64,000 nt of DNA from assembly GCF_000024365.1 (NCBI RefSeq), contig NC_013235.1:3162001-3226000 (forward strand), read 5' to 3'. Each line of letters begins with the position of its first letter. Positions within the stretch are counted from its first letter, which is position 1. The notes under the pieces are model-generated. The model did not search any database. It was not told the DNA's origin and saw nothing but the letters and a program-made list of their open reading frames with translations. This document shows positions 44,997 through 53,125 of the stretch, piece after piece. A program made the translations under genes and the position numbers. This DNA comes from Nakamurella multipartita DSM 44233 (lineage in GTDB: Bacteria > Actinomycetota > Actinomycetes > Mycobacteriales > Nakamurellaceae).

Positions 44997-45791
44997 TCAG
45001 GCCGGCTTGCGGCGGAACACCCCGGTCAGCTGACGCCAACGATGCGCCGCGCCCCACTGGGTGACCTTGAGCAGCGCCTCGCGCACGATGCTGCCGCTCA
45101 TCTTCGACTCGCCGATCTGCCGCTCGGTAAAGGTGATCGGCACCTCGGTCACCCGGAACCCGGCCCGGACGGTGCGCCAGGCCAGGTCGACCTGGAAGCA
45201 GTAGCCGGTGGAGGCGACCTCGTCCAGGGCCAGCGCCTTGAGCACCTCGGCCCGATAGGCCCGGTAGCCGCCGGTGATGTCGTAGATCCGCACGCCCAGC
45301 GCGAACCGGGAGTACAGGTTGCCGCCCCGGGAGAGCCACTCACGGTGCTTGGGCCAGTTGACCACCTGACCGCCGGAGACGTACCGCGAGCCCAGCACCA
45401 GGTCGGCGTGCTGCAGTGCGTCGAGCAGCCGGGGCAGCTGCTCCGGCGGGTGGGAGCCGTCGGCGTCCATCTCCACCAGCACGTCGTACCCGTGGTCCAG
45501 GCCCCAGCCGAAGCCGGCGATGTAGGCCGCGCCCAGGCCGGCCTTCTCGGTGCGATGCATCACATGCACCCGCTCGTCCCGGGCCGCCCATTCGTCGGCG
45601 ACCTGCCCGGTGCCGTCGGGGCTGCCGTCGTCGGCGACCAGCACGTGCACCGAGGGCACCGCGGCCAGCAGCCGCTGCAGGATCAGCGGCAGGTTCTCCC
45701 GCTCGTCGTAGGTCGGGATGATGACCAGGACGCGATCGCCGTGCGGCTCGTCGAGTTCGAAGCGCGGCGACTGGGCGCCTTTCGGGCTCAC
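44997..45791 (-). CDS. dpm1: Polyprenol monophosphomannose synthase (264 aa)
   Basis: GT2 glycosyltransferase: [31 protein letters not shown], metal-binding [30 protein letters not shown] and [11 protein letters not shown]. It transfers mannose from GDP-mannose to polyprenyl phosphate, the donor for lipoglycans and protein mannosylation. It has no membrane helices of its own. GTG 45791 overlaps the lnt stop (GTGA). In mycobacteria the two activities are fused in Ppm1; here they are separate but coupled. The longer in-frame open region upstream lies inside lnt and is not used. Confidence 0.93.
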   Translation of the reverse strand: MSPKGAQSPRFELDEPHGDRVLVIIPTYDERENLPLILQRLLAAVPSVHVLVADDGSPDGTGQVADEWAARDERVHVMHRTEKAGLGAAYIAGFGWGLDHGYDVLVEMDADGSHPPEQLPRLLDALQHADLVLGSRYVSGGQVVNWPKHREWLSRGGNLYSRFALGVRIYDITGGYRAYRAEVLKALALDEVASTGYCFQVDLAWRTVRAGFRVTEVPITFTERQIGESKMSGSIVREALLKVTQWGAAHRWRQLTGVFRRKPA

Positions 45792-47539
45792 GGTGTGGGG
45801 TCCTCCGTCGTGGTCGCGGCGGTCGGACCGCCGGTGGTGATGGTGCTGCCGGGTGCGGTGGGGCTGGCCGTGGCGGCGGGGGCACCGTCCGCCCCGGCCC
45901 GGCGGCGTCGGCGGGCCAGCAGGATCGAGATGGCCAGGGCCACTGGGGTGGCCAGCGCCAGCAGCCACTCCAACGGGCCACCGAGCACCGTACCCGGTGT
46001 GGTGACCTGGATGAGCGGCACTTGCGGGGTGAGATAACCGGGAGTGAACAGCGGGATCGAGGACTCGATGGAGCCGTCCGGCCGGATCACCGTGGACACC
46101 CCACTGGTCGACGAGATCAGCACGCTGCGTCCGTGCTCGACCGCCCGGACCCGGCTCATCGCCTGCTGCTGGTAGGTCTCGTCGGTGTAACCGAAGGTGG
46201 CGTTGTTGGTCTGCACGACCAGCACCTGCGCGCCGCCGTTCACCACGTCCCGGACCAGCTCGTCGTAGACCACCTCGAAGCAGATCACGTCGCCGACCGG
46301 GACGCCGGCGATGTCGAAGTTGCCGGGCCGGTCGCCGGGCAGGAAGGTGCCCCGCTGCAGGTCCACCTTGTCCGAGAACAGCCGGAAGAACGACCGGTAG
46401 GGCATGTACTCGCCGAACGGCAGCGGGTGCCGCTTGGTGTAGGTGTCGCCCGGGCCGGTGACCGGGTCCCAGACGATGCCCATGTTGTAGCCCTCGCCGG
46501 CGTTCGCACCCTGCACGACCGCCCCGACCAGGATGGGCACGCCGATGTCGGCGGCGGCCGCGGAGATCACCGCGTTGGCGTCGGCGTTGCGGTAGGGGTC
46601 GATGTCGGTCGAGTTCTCCGGCCAGATCACCAACGTCGGTGCGGGGGTGCGTCCGGCCCGCACCTCGGCGGCCAGCTGGTGGGTCTGCTGGGCGTGCAGG
46701 TCGAGCACCGCGCGGCGCTCGGCATTGAAGTCCAGGCCCGGCCGGGGCACGTTGCCCTGGATGACCGCGATCGTCTCGGTCGGCGCGTCCGTGCCACGTT
46801 GCATGGTGCTCAGGCCGAGCACGCCCAGAACGAACGGGACGAGCAGCAACGCCCCCGAGCCCAGGACGGCCACCGACCGCCAGGGCGGTCGAGGGCGGGC
46901 GCCCAGCGCCCCGATCAGCTCCCCAATCAGCTCCCCAATCAGCGCCGCCAGGGCGAAGCCGGCCAGCGCGGTGAGGAAGGCCAACCCGACCGAGCCGACC
47001 AGTGAGGCGGCCGGCAGCAGCGGGCCGTCGGGCTGGGAGAAGGCGATGCCGCCCCACGGGAAGCCGCCGAACGGGATCCGGCCGCGCAGCGCCTCGCCGG
47101 TGATCCAGGCCGCCGCCGCCCAGGCCGGCCACAGCGGCAGCCGCCGGGACGCGGCGGCCACCAGCGCCCCGACCGGCGCGGTGAGCACCGCTTCGGCCAC
47201 CGACAGCGCGTACCAGGGGAAGTCGCCGACGTAGATGTTGGTGAACGAGAGCAACGGGATGTAGAAGGTGAGCCCGAACACGAACGCCAGGCCCAGGCCG
47301 GCCCGCCAGCCGCGCCGGTCCAGGGCCAGCCCGAGCAGGGTGAACCCGACGATGGCCAGCCACCACCGGGTGGACGGCGCGAATGCCTGGTACAGCGCGT
47401 AGCCACCGGCCGCGGCGGCCAGGATGCGCAGGCCGCCGGGACCGAGCAGGTCGCGGCGCCAGCGGGTCAGCCGCCCGCGCCGATGGGGCCGCGACGGCTG
47501 TCCCGATTGGGTCGGGTGGTCGACGGTCGGTAAAGGCAC
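45788..47539 (-). CDS. lnt: Apolipoprotein N-acyltransferase (583 aa)
   Basis: About seven hydrophobic segments in residues 30-260 and one at the C-terminus, with a nitrilase-like outer domain between. The catalytic triad is Glu in WPENS (~309), Lys in [12 protein letters not shown] (~369) and Cys in [10 protein letters not shown] (~418). It adds the third acyl chain to lipoproteins, using phospholipid donors. GTG 47539 follows TACAGT by 6 nt (leaderless). A membrane helix contains the repeat ELIGELIG, from a 12-bp DNA repeat. It is coupled to the mannose synthase. Confidence 0.93.
   Translation of the reverse strand: MPLPTVDHPTQSGQPSRPHRRGRLTRWRRDLLGPGGLRILAAAAGGYALYQAFAPSTRWWLAIVGFTLLGLALDRRGWRAGLGLAFVFGLTFYIPLLSFTNIYVGDFPWYALSVAEAVLTAPVGALVAAASRRLPLWPAWAAAAWITGEALRGRIPFGGFPWGGIAFSQPDGPLLPAASLVGSVGLAFLTALAGFALAALIGELIGELIGALGARPRPPWRSVAVLGSGALLLVPFVLGVLGLSTMQRGTDAPTETIAVIQGNVPRPGLDFNAERRAVLDLHAQQTHQLAAEVRAGRTPAPTLVIWPENSTDIDPYRNADANAVISAAAADIGVPILVGAVVQGANAGEGYNMGIVWDPVTGPGDTYTKRHPLPFGEYMPYRSFFRLFSDKVDLQRGTFLPGDRPGNFDIAGVPVGDVICFEVVYDELVRDVVNGGAQVLVVQTNNATFGYTDETYQQQAMSRVRAVEHGRSVLISSTSGVSTVIRPDGSIESSIPLFTPGYLTPQVPLIQVTTPGTVLGGPLEWLLALATPVALAISILLARRRRRAGADGAPAATASPTAPGSTITTGGPTAATTTEDPTP
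46911..46946. repeat. Three 12-bp tandem repeats inside lnt
   Basis: CCGATCAGCTCC, CCAATCAGCTCC and CCAATCAGCGCC in series, coding for ELIG units in a membrane segment. In-frame, so length changes are tolerated. Confidence 0.85.
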
Positions 47540-47545
47540 GGCGTC

Positions 47546-47551
47546 ACTGTA
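47546..47551 (-). promoter_or_regulatory. -10 box of leaderless lnt promoter
   Basis: TACAGT ends 6 nt before GTG 47539. No ribosome site is present. A clear -35 is not seen. Confidence 0.4.
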
Positions 47552-47585
47552 ATGGCGTGGCCGGTGAATTCCGGCTGTGTTCCGG

Positions 47586-50492
47586 TCAGGGGGCGCTGGC
47601 CCAGTCCAGCAGCTCGAGTACGTGCTGGTAGGGGTGCCCGGTGGCCCGGGTCAGGCCCAGCTCGCAGGTCCGGTTGCAGGAGGCGTAGGCGTCGAACTCG
47701 CCGGCCGCCCGGAGCTCGGCCGCCTCGGCCCGCGTCGCCGACGCGGTCAGCTCCGGGTGCAGCAGGCCGCGGTCGCCGGCGAAGGCGCAGCATCCCCATG
47801 TGTCGGGCACGGTGACCGATTCGGCCACGGCCGCGGCGACCGCGGTCAGCGAGTCGTTGATGCCCAGCTGGGTCGACGAGCACGTCGGGTGCACGGCCAT
47901 CGTCGCCACGGTGCGCGCAATCGGCAGCCGGGGCAGCACCCGCTGCGCGACGAAGGCGGTCGCGTCCACGATCCGCAGCCCCGGGAAGTGACCCTGGGCC
48001 AGCTCGTGCTCGAGCATGTGCCGCAGTCCCTCGGTGCACGAGGAGGCGTCACACACGACCGGCAGCCGGCCCTGCTGGGAGGCCGCCCACAACCGGGGCA
48101 GGACCTTGCGAACCATCACCTGGTAGCCGTCCTTGAGTCCCTTGGACTTCCAGGGCGTGCCGCAGCACAGGCCGGGCAGGTCGTCCGGGTAGGCGATCGT
48201 CACCCCGGCCCGCTCGCACAGCCGCACGAACGACTCCCGGGCCCCCGGCGCGCCCTCGGTCGGGCCGAACATGGTGCCGACGCAGGCACTGAAGAAGACG
48301 ATCTCGGGCTCCCCCGGCGTCGTCGGGGCCGATGCCCGGCGTGGGCGGCCGCCGCCGGGCAGCTCCGCGGAGTACAGCGGCAGCAGGTCCGGGTCGACCA
48401 CCCGGCGAGCCAGCTCGTTCGGCCCGGTGATCAGGGTCGGAGGCAGCACCGACGCGGCCTTCTCGGCCACCGTCAGGGCGGCCCCGGCCAGCCGGGTGGT
48501 GCCGGCCCAGTGCTTGGCCGCGGTGGACCAGCCGGCGGCGGTGGCCGGGCCGATCCGTTCGGCCCGCAGCCGCCGGACCAGGTCGCCGGTGTTGATCAAC
48601 ACCGGGCAGGAGGTCTGGCACATGCCGTCGACGGCGCAGGTCTGCACCCCGTCGTACTCGTACTCGGTCTCCAGCTCGGCCAGCAGGGCGGTGTCGCCGG
48701 CCTCCCGGGCCCGCTGCATCTCCCGGCGCAGCACGATCCGCTGCCGGGGGGTGGTGGTCAGGTCCCGGCTGGGGCAGACCGGCTCGCAGTAGCCGCACTC
48801 GACGCAGCGGTCCACCTCCGGCTCGACCGTCGGGGTGACCTTCAGGTCGCGCAGGTGGGCCCGGTCGTCGTCGGTGACGATGACACCGGGGTTGAGCAGC
48901 CCGGCCGGGTCGCACAGCTGCTTGATCCGCACGGTCACCTCGTACAGCTCGTCGCCGTACTGGCGGCGGACGAACGGGGCCATGATCCGGCCGGTGCCGT
49001 GCTCGGCCTTGAGGTTGCCGCCGTTGGCCAGCACCAGCTCGACCATGTCCTCGGTGAACGCGGCGAACCGGTCCAGGTCGCCCCCGCCGCCGAGGCGCTC
49101 GGTGAGCATGAAGTGGATGTTGCCGTCCTTGGCGTGGCCGAAGATCACGCTGTCGGTGTAGCGGTGCTTGGCGAACAGCTCGATCAGCTGCTCGCAGGTG
49201 TCCAGCAGCTGCGGCACCGGCACGACGATGTCCTCCAGGAGCGCGGTGGTGCCGGAGGGCCGGGCCTCGTTCACGGTCGTGTACAGACCCTTGCGGGTGT
49301 GCCAGAGCCGGGCGCGGGCCCGGGGGTCGGCGGTCAGCTCGGCCGGGCCGGCCACCGGAATGGACCGCAGCACCGGGCCGGCCGCCGCGCTGGCCTCGGC
49401 GACCGCGTCGGCCGAGTCGGCCTGGTATTCGACCAGTAGCGCCGCGTGCCGGTCGACGGTGATGCGGCTGATGATCTCGTCGCAAGCCGGGTCGGACTGG
49501 GCCACCCGCAGCGAGGTGGCGTCCAGCAGCTCAATGGTGGCCGGACCGGTGGAGACCAGCGCGGGCAGCGACCCGGTGGCCGCCGACAGGTCCGGAAAGA
49601 CCAGCAGGCCGGTCATCGCGTGCCGCAGCAGCGGCACCGTGCGGAACACCGCGGCGGCGACGAAGGCCAGCGTGCCCTCGCTGCCGATGATCAGGTGGGT
49701 CAGGATGTCCACCGGCCGGGTGTGGTCGACCAGCGCGTTGAGCCCGTACCCCATCGTGTTCTTCATGGCGAACTGGGCGGTGATGATCCGCATCGACTCG
49801 ACGTTGCCGCGAACCCGGTCGCGCAGCCCGGCCAACCCCTGGTACAGGGCCGGTTCGGTCAGCCGCAGCTTGTCGTCCGCGTCGGCCGCGCCGGTGTCGA
49901 TCACCGTGCCACTGGGCAGCACCAGCACCATCGACTCCAGCGTCCGGTAGGTGTTGCCGGTGGTGCCGCAGGCCATACCGCTGGAGTTGTTGGCCACGAC
50001 ACCGCCCAGCGTGCAGGCGATCTCGCTGGCCGGGTCGGGTCCGAGCTTGCGGCCGTAGCGGGCCAGGCGGGCGTTGACGGCGCGGACCGTCGCCCCGGGG
50101 CCGACCCGCACCCGGGCGCCGTCGTCGAGGATGTCGATGTCCCGGAAGTGCTTGCGGGTGTCGGCCAGCACCCCGGCGGTGCTGGCCTGCCCGGACAGGC
50201 TGGTGCCGCCGGAGCGGAAGGTCAGCGGGACGCCCTGGGCGGCGCAGACGGCGAACAGCCGGCCCACGTCGTCGGCATCGTGCGGGGTGACGACCGCCGT
50301 CGGGGTGAGGAAGTAGTGCGAGGCGTCGTGGCCCAGCGCCAACCGGTCGACCGCGCGGGTACGCAGCTGGCCGGGGCCGGGCAGGGCCCGGCCGAGCGCG
50401 TCCAGCAGGGCCGGGTCGGCCGGCGGCAGCAGGGTCGAGGACCCCGGGTCCCCGCTCCCGGTCCCCCGCGACGCCTTCGTTGCCATCGACAT
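47586..50492 (-). CDS. FAD-linked and Fe-S oxidoreductase, D-lactate/glycolate dehydrogenase type (968 aa)
   Basis: Fusion of a GlcD/Dld-like flavoprotein and a GlcF/LldE-like Fe-S protein. FAD_binding_4 (~60-250; FRSGGTSLSGQA, GGVVANNSSGMACG), FAD-oxidase C-terminal domain (~280-530; NLKAEHGTGRIMAPF), two 4Fe-4S sites CVECGYCEPVCP (~562) and CAVDGMCQTSCPV (~617), then CCG domains (CVGTMF, GLCCGTPW, CSSTQL, WGCCAFAGDRG). It oxidises a 2-hydroxy acid (D-lactate, glycolate or D-2-hydroxyglutarate) and passes electrons to the chain. ATG 50492 has GGTGGCTGG upstream. It is divergent from the GntR regulator. The substrate cannot be set from sequence alone. Confidence 0.9.
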   Translation of the reverse strand: MSMATKASRGTGSGDPGSSTLLPPADPALLDALGRALPGPGQLRTRAVDRLALGHDASHYFLTPTAVVTPHDADDVGRLFAVCAAQGVPLTFRSGGTSLSGQASTAGVLADTRKHFRDIDILDDGARVRVGPGATVRAVNARLARYGRKLGPDPASEIACTLGGVVANNSSGMACGTTGNTYRTLESMVLVLPSGTVIDTGAADADDKLRLTEPALYQGLAGLRDRVRGNVESMRIITAQFAMKNTMGYGLNALVDHTRPVDILTHLIIGSEGTLAFVAAAVFRTVPLLRHAMTGLLVFPDLSAATGSLPALVSTGPATIELLDATSLRVAQSDPACDEIISRITVDRHAALLVEYQADSADAVAEASAAAGPVLRSIPVAGPAELTADPRARARLWHTRKGLYTTVNEARPSGTTALLEDIVVPVPQLLDTCEQLIELFAKHRYTDSVIFGHAKDGNIHFMLTERLGGGGDLDRFAAFTEDMVELVLANGGNLKAEHGTGRIMAPFVRRQYGDELYEVTVRIKQLCDPAGLLNPGVIVTDDDRAHLRDLKVTPTVEPEVDRCVECGYCEPVCPSRDLTTTPRQRIVLRREMQRAREAGDTALLAELETEYEYDGVQTCAVDGMCQTSCPVLINTGDLVRRLRAERIGPATAAGWSTAAKHWAGTTRLAGAALTVAEKAASVLPPTLITGPNELARRVVDPDLLPLYSAELPGGGRPRRASAPTTPGEPEIVFFSACVGTMFGPTEGAPGARESFVRLCERAGVTIAYPDDLPGLCCGTPWKSKGLKDGYQVMVRKVLPRLWAASQQGRLPVVCDASSCTEGLRHMLEHELAQGHFPGLRIVDATAFVAQRVLPRLPIARTVATMAVHPTCSSTQLGINDSLTAVAAAVAESVTVPDTWGCCAFAGDRGLLHPELTASATRAEAAELRAAGEFDAYASCNRTCELGLTRATGHPYQHVLELLDWASAP

Positions 50493-50643
50493 CCAGCCAC
50501 CACCATTCACTCGAGCACCTCGCGTCCGACCGGTCGCACGTCCGACGGGAGCCACAGGCTCCCTGACCCCACTATGCGGAACAAGGCGCTTTCTCGCCCC
50601 TCGAGACTCGGGCGCTCCGCGTCGGTCCAGGTCTGTCCTCATT

Positions 50644-50654
50644 TTGTATTACAA
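50644..50654. promoter_or_regulatory. GntR (FadR-type) operator
   Basis: TTGTATTACAA fits TNGTNNNACNA, the FadR-subfamily GntR operator, exactly. A second palindrome, ACACATGTGT, follows at 50657-50666. Both lie in the 268-nt gap between the divergent dehydrogenase and GntR genes. Confidence 0.6.
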
Positions 50655-50760
50655 GTACACATGTGTGTCAATGACTCTGTCGGACAGCCTGACGGAGAGA
50701 CGGACGAGCCGGTAGATTCCGGCCCGGACGCAGCCATGACGCGTAGCTGGAGGCAGATCG

Positions 50761-51432
50761 ATGAAGGGGTTGCGGACCGTCTCGGTGGTGGACGCCCTGA
50801 CGGCCTCGTTGCGGGCCAAGGTGCTGGACGGCCGGATCGACCCGGGGTCCGGGCTCGGCGAGACCGAGGTGGCCGCCGAGTACGAGGTGTCCCGGCCGAC
50901 CGCGAAGGCGGCGATCGCCGCCCTGGTGACCGAGGGGCTGTTGCGGCGGGAGGCCCATCGCTCGGCCCAGGTGCCGACGCTGTCCCGGGCCGATGTGGAC
51001 GACCTGTTCCTGGTGCGGATGCCGCTGGAGCTGGAGGTGATGCGGCTGCTGGCCGAGCGGGGGGTGCCCGAGTCCGCGGCCACGGCCGTGACGGACCTGG
51101 CCCACGTGCCGCCCGACGCCGCGCACAGCACGTTCGTCGAGGCCGACCTGCGGTTCCACCGGGTGCTGGTGGACGCGGTCGGCAGCCCCCGGCTCAACCG
51201 GCTGTACCAGGGGCTCAGCGGGGAGATCCACCTGTCGATGGTGCAGTCCCGCTACGCCCTGGGCCGGGATCGGATCGTGGCCGAGCACGACGCCGTGCTG
51301 GCCGCCCTGGCCGTCGGCGACGTCGAGAGAGCCACGTCGTTGATGCGCGAGCACCTGGCCGGCGCCCGGGACGCGCTGGCCGCGCACCTGGACCGGCCCT
51401 CACCGGGTCAGCCAAACACCCCGGTGTCGTAG
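50761..51432 (+). CDS. GntR-family regulator, FCD/FadR type (223 aa)
   Basis: N-terminal winged helix (SLRAKVLDGRIDPGSGLGET, VAAEYEVSRPTAKAAIAALV) and an FCD ligand domain (~85-215; EADLRFHRVLVDAVG gives Asp and His metal-site residues, and IVAEHDAVLAAL a further His). Such proteins sense carboxylic acids such as lactate or glycolate and usually repress. GGAGG lies 7 nt before ATG 50761. It probably controls the divergent dehydrogenase through the TNGTNNNACNA site. The last 25 nt overlap the converging amidohydrolase. Confidence 0.9.
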   Translation: MKGLRTVSVVDALTASLRAKVLDGRIDPGSGLGETEVAAEYEVSRPTAKAAIAALVTEGLLRREAHRSAQVPTLSRADVDDLFLVRMPLELEVMRLLAERGVPESAATAVTDLAHVPPDAAHSTFVEADLRFHRVLVDAVGSPRLNRLYQGLSGEIHLSMVQSRYALGRDRIVAEHDAVLAALAVGDVERATSLMREHLAGARDALAAHLDRPSPGQPNTPVS

Positions 51433-53048
51433 ACGATCCGGCCACCGACCAGGGTGGCCAGGGTCCGGGGCAGCGTCACCCCCGGGGACAGGTCGGGCAG
51501 CAGCGGCACCCGGGAGCGCGGATCGGTGGACCAGCGGGCCACTCCCGCGTCGGCTGCCGGCCGCACCAGCTCGCCGGCCTCGACGATGGCCAGATGGGCC
51601 GGCGCACCCAGGTTGATGGTGCCGATCTCCCGGTCCATCCGGCCGGCGGCCCGGTGCCCGCCGCGGGTGTGCGCGGTGAACGCGGCCCGCGGGGACAGCC
51701 CGCTGTCCGGCGTGCGGTGATGCACCGCGGCCTGGACCGCGGCCCACGGTCCGATCGGGGTGACCGGCGCGTCCGAGCCGAAGGCCAGCGCGACCCCGGC
51801 CGCGGCCAGGCCGGCGAAATCGTTCATCGGCGCGGCCCGGTCCGGGCCCAGCCGTCGGGTGTACAGCCCGTCCTCGCCGCCCCAGGCCGCGTCGAACAGG
51901 GGTTGCATGCTGGCCACCACCCCGGTCCGGGCGAACGCGGCGATGGCCGCCCGGTCGGCCATCTCGGCGTGCTCGATCCGGTGCGCGCAGCCGGCCAGCC
52001 GGACCGTGGCGAGCTCCCCCAGGCGCTCGGCGGCGATCGTCAACGCCCGACCGACGGCCGACACCGCGTCGTCGCCGATGGCGTGGAAGCCGGCCTGCAC
52101 ACCGGCCTGCGTGCAGGCCACCAGGTGCTCGACGATCTGCTCGTCGCTCAGGTACCGGACCCCGCGGCTGCTCGGGCAGTCCAGGTAGGGGCTGGTCAGG
52201 GCGGCGGTGCGGGACCCGATGGCCCCGTCGACCACCAAATCGCCACCGAGGGCGTGCGCGCCCGTCTGCGCCAGCAGGTCCCGGGCCTGCGCCGGATCGG
52301 TGGCCACCGCGGCCAGGTAGCCGCGGACCGGGATCGGCCCGTCCAGCGCCAGCAGGGCCCGCAGGTCGGTCCGGCCGGACTCGTCACCGGCCGCACACTC
52401 GTGCACCTCGACGATGCCCTGCGCCGCGCAGGCCCGCAGGAAAGCCAGATGGGCGTCCCGGCGCTGGTCGGCGGTGAGCAGGTCACGGGCGGCCGCCCGG
52501 ACGGCGGCGTGCGCCTGCTGGGTGACCGGGTCGGTGTCCGACCAGCCGTCCGGGCGCTCGGCGACGCGGTCGAGGATCAGGAAAGCCAGGGCGCTGGACA
52601 GCTGCGCCGAGTGCACGTCGATCCGGGACAGGTAGGCCGGGCGGTGGCCGACCGCGTCGTCGATCTCGGCCCGGGTCGGCGGCCGCTGCTCGGGCCAGCG
52701 GGAGTCCTCCCAGCCGTGGCCCCAGAGGATCCCGGGCGTCCCGGGCCGGGTGTCCAGCTCGGCGGCGTGCGCCCGGATCGCGTCCAGGCACTGGGCCAAC
52801 GACCGGGTCCCGGACAGATCCAGCCCGGTCAGGGCCAGCCCGGCGTCCAGGCTGTGCACGTGCGCGTCGACGAAACCGGGCACCACCAGCGCGCCGGCCA
52901 GGTCGATCACCCGATCCGGCGGGCCGGCGTTGCCGACCGCGTGTTCGCCGCCGATCCAGCCGATCGTGCCGTCGGTGATGGCCAGCGCGGTGGCCTCCGG
53001 GTCGGCCGCGGTGTGCACCCGGCCGTTGCGCAGAACTGTGAGCGTCAT
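51408..53048 (-). CDS. YtcJ-like metal-dependent amidohydrolase (546 aa)
   Basis: Amidohydrolase-3 family. HVHS after VVPGFVDA gives the first metal His pair, then DGAIGSRTAAL, GFHAIGDDAV with a His, HRIEHAE with a His, and GSDAPV with the catalytic Asp. It begins with the beta-sandwich strand TVLRNGRVHTAADPEATALAI. It hydrolyses an amide, probably of a hydantoin or N-formyl type, but YtcJ substrates are largely unknown. ATG 53048 gives the normal N-terminus; an upstream GTG/ATG extension to 53108 is rejected. It overlaps the GntR gene tail to tail. Confidence 0.88.
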   Translation of the reverse strand: MTLTVLRNGRVHTAADPEATALAITDGTIGWIGGEHAVGNAGPPDRVIDLAGALVVPGFVDAHVHSLDAGLALTGLDLSGTRSLAQCLDAIRAHAAELDTRPGTPGILWGHGWEDSRWPEQRPPTRAEIDDAVGHRPAYLSRIDVHSAQLSSALAFLILDRVAERPDGWSDTDPVTQQAHAAVRAAARDLLTADQRRDAHLAFLRACAAQGIVEVHECAAGDESGRTDLRALLALDGPIPVRGYLAAVATDPAQARDLLAQTGAHALGGDLVVDGAIGSRTAALTSPYLDCPSSRGVRYLSDEQIVEHLVACTQAGVQAGFHAIGDDAVSAVGRALTIAAERLGELATVRLAGCAHRIEHAEMADRAAIAAFARTGVVASMQPLFDAAWGGEDGLYTRRLGPDRAAPMNDFAGLAAAGVALAFGSDAPVTPIGPWAAVQAAVHHRTPDSGLSPRAAFTAHTRGGHRAAGRMDREIGTINLGAPAHLAIVEAGELVRPAADAGVARWSTDPRSRVPLLPDLSPGVTLPRTLATLVGGRIVYDTGVFG

Positions 53049-53089
53049 CGGGGACCAGTCAACACCAGCCGGCGGGTCGGGCAACTGAG

Positions 53090-53119
53090 CTGACCAGGGT
53101 GGGAGCAATCTGTCACAGT
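53090..53119 (+). promoter_or_regulatory. Leaderless promoter of the P-type ATPase
   Basis: CTGACC (53090-53095), an 18-nt spacer, CACAGT (53114-53119), with GTG 53126 six nt later. This decides the start, since no ribosome site exists. Confidence 0.45.
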
Positions 53120-53125
53120 GATCAC

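Noticed and set aside
49446-53093. A 1215-codon open frame on the plus strand across the dehydrogenase, GntR and amidohydrolase genes
   Set aside because: It lies mostly antisense or out of frame to well-supported genes, is rich in Gly/Arg/Pro/Gln as expected of frame shadows in GC-rich DNA, and has no domain or ribosome site.
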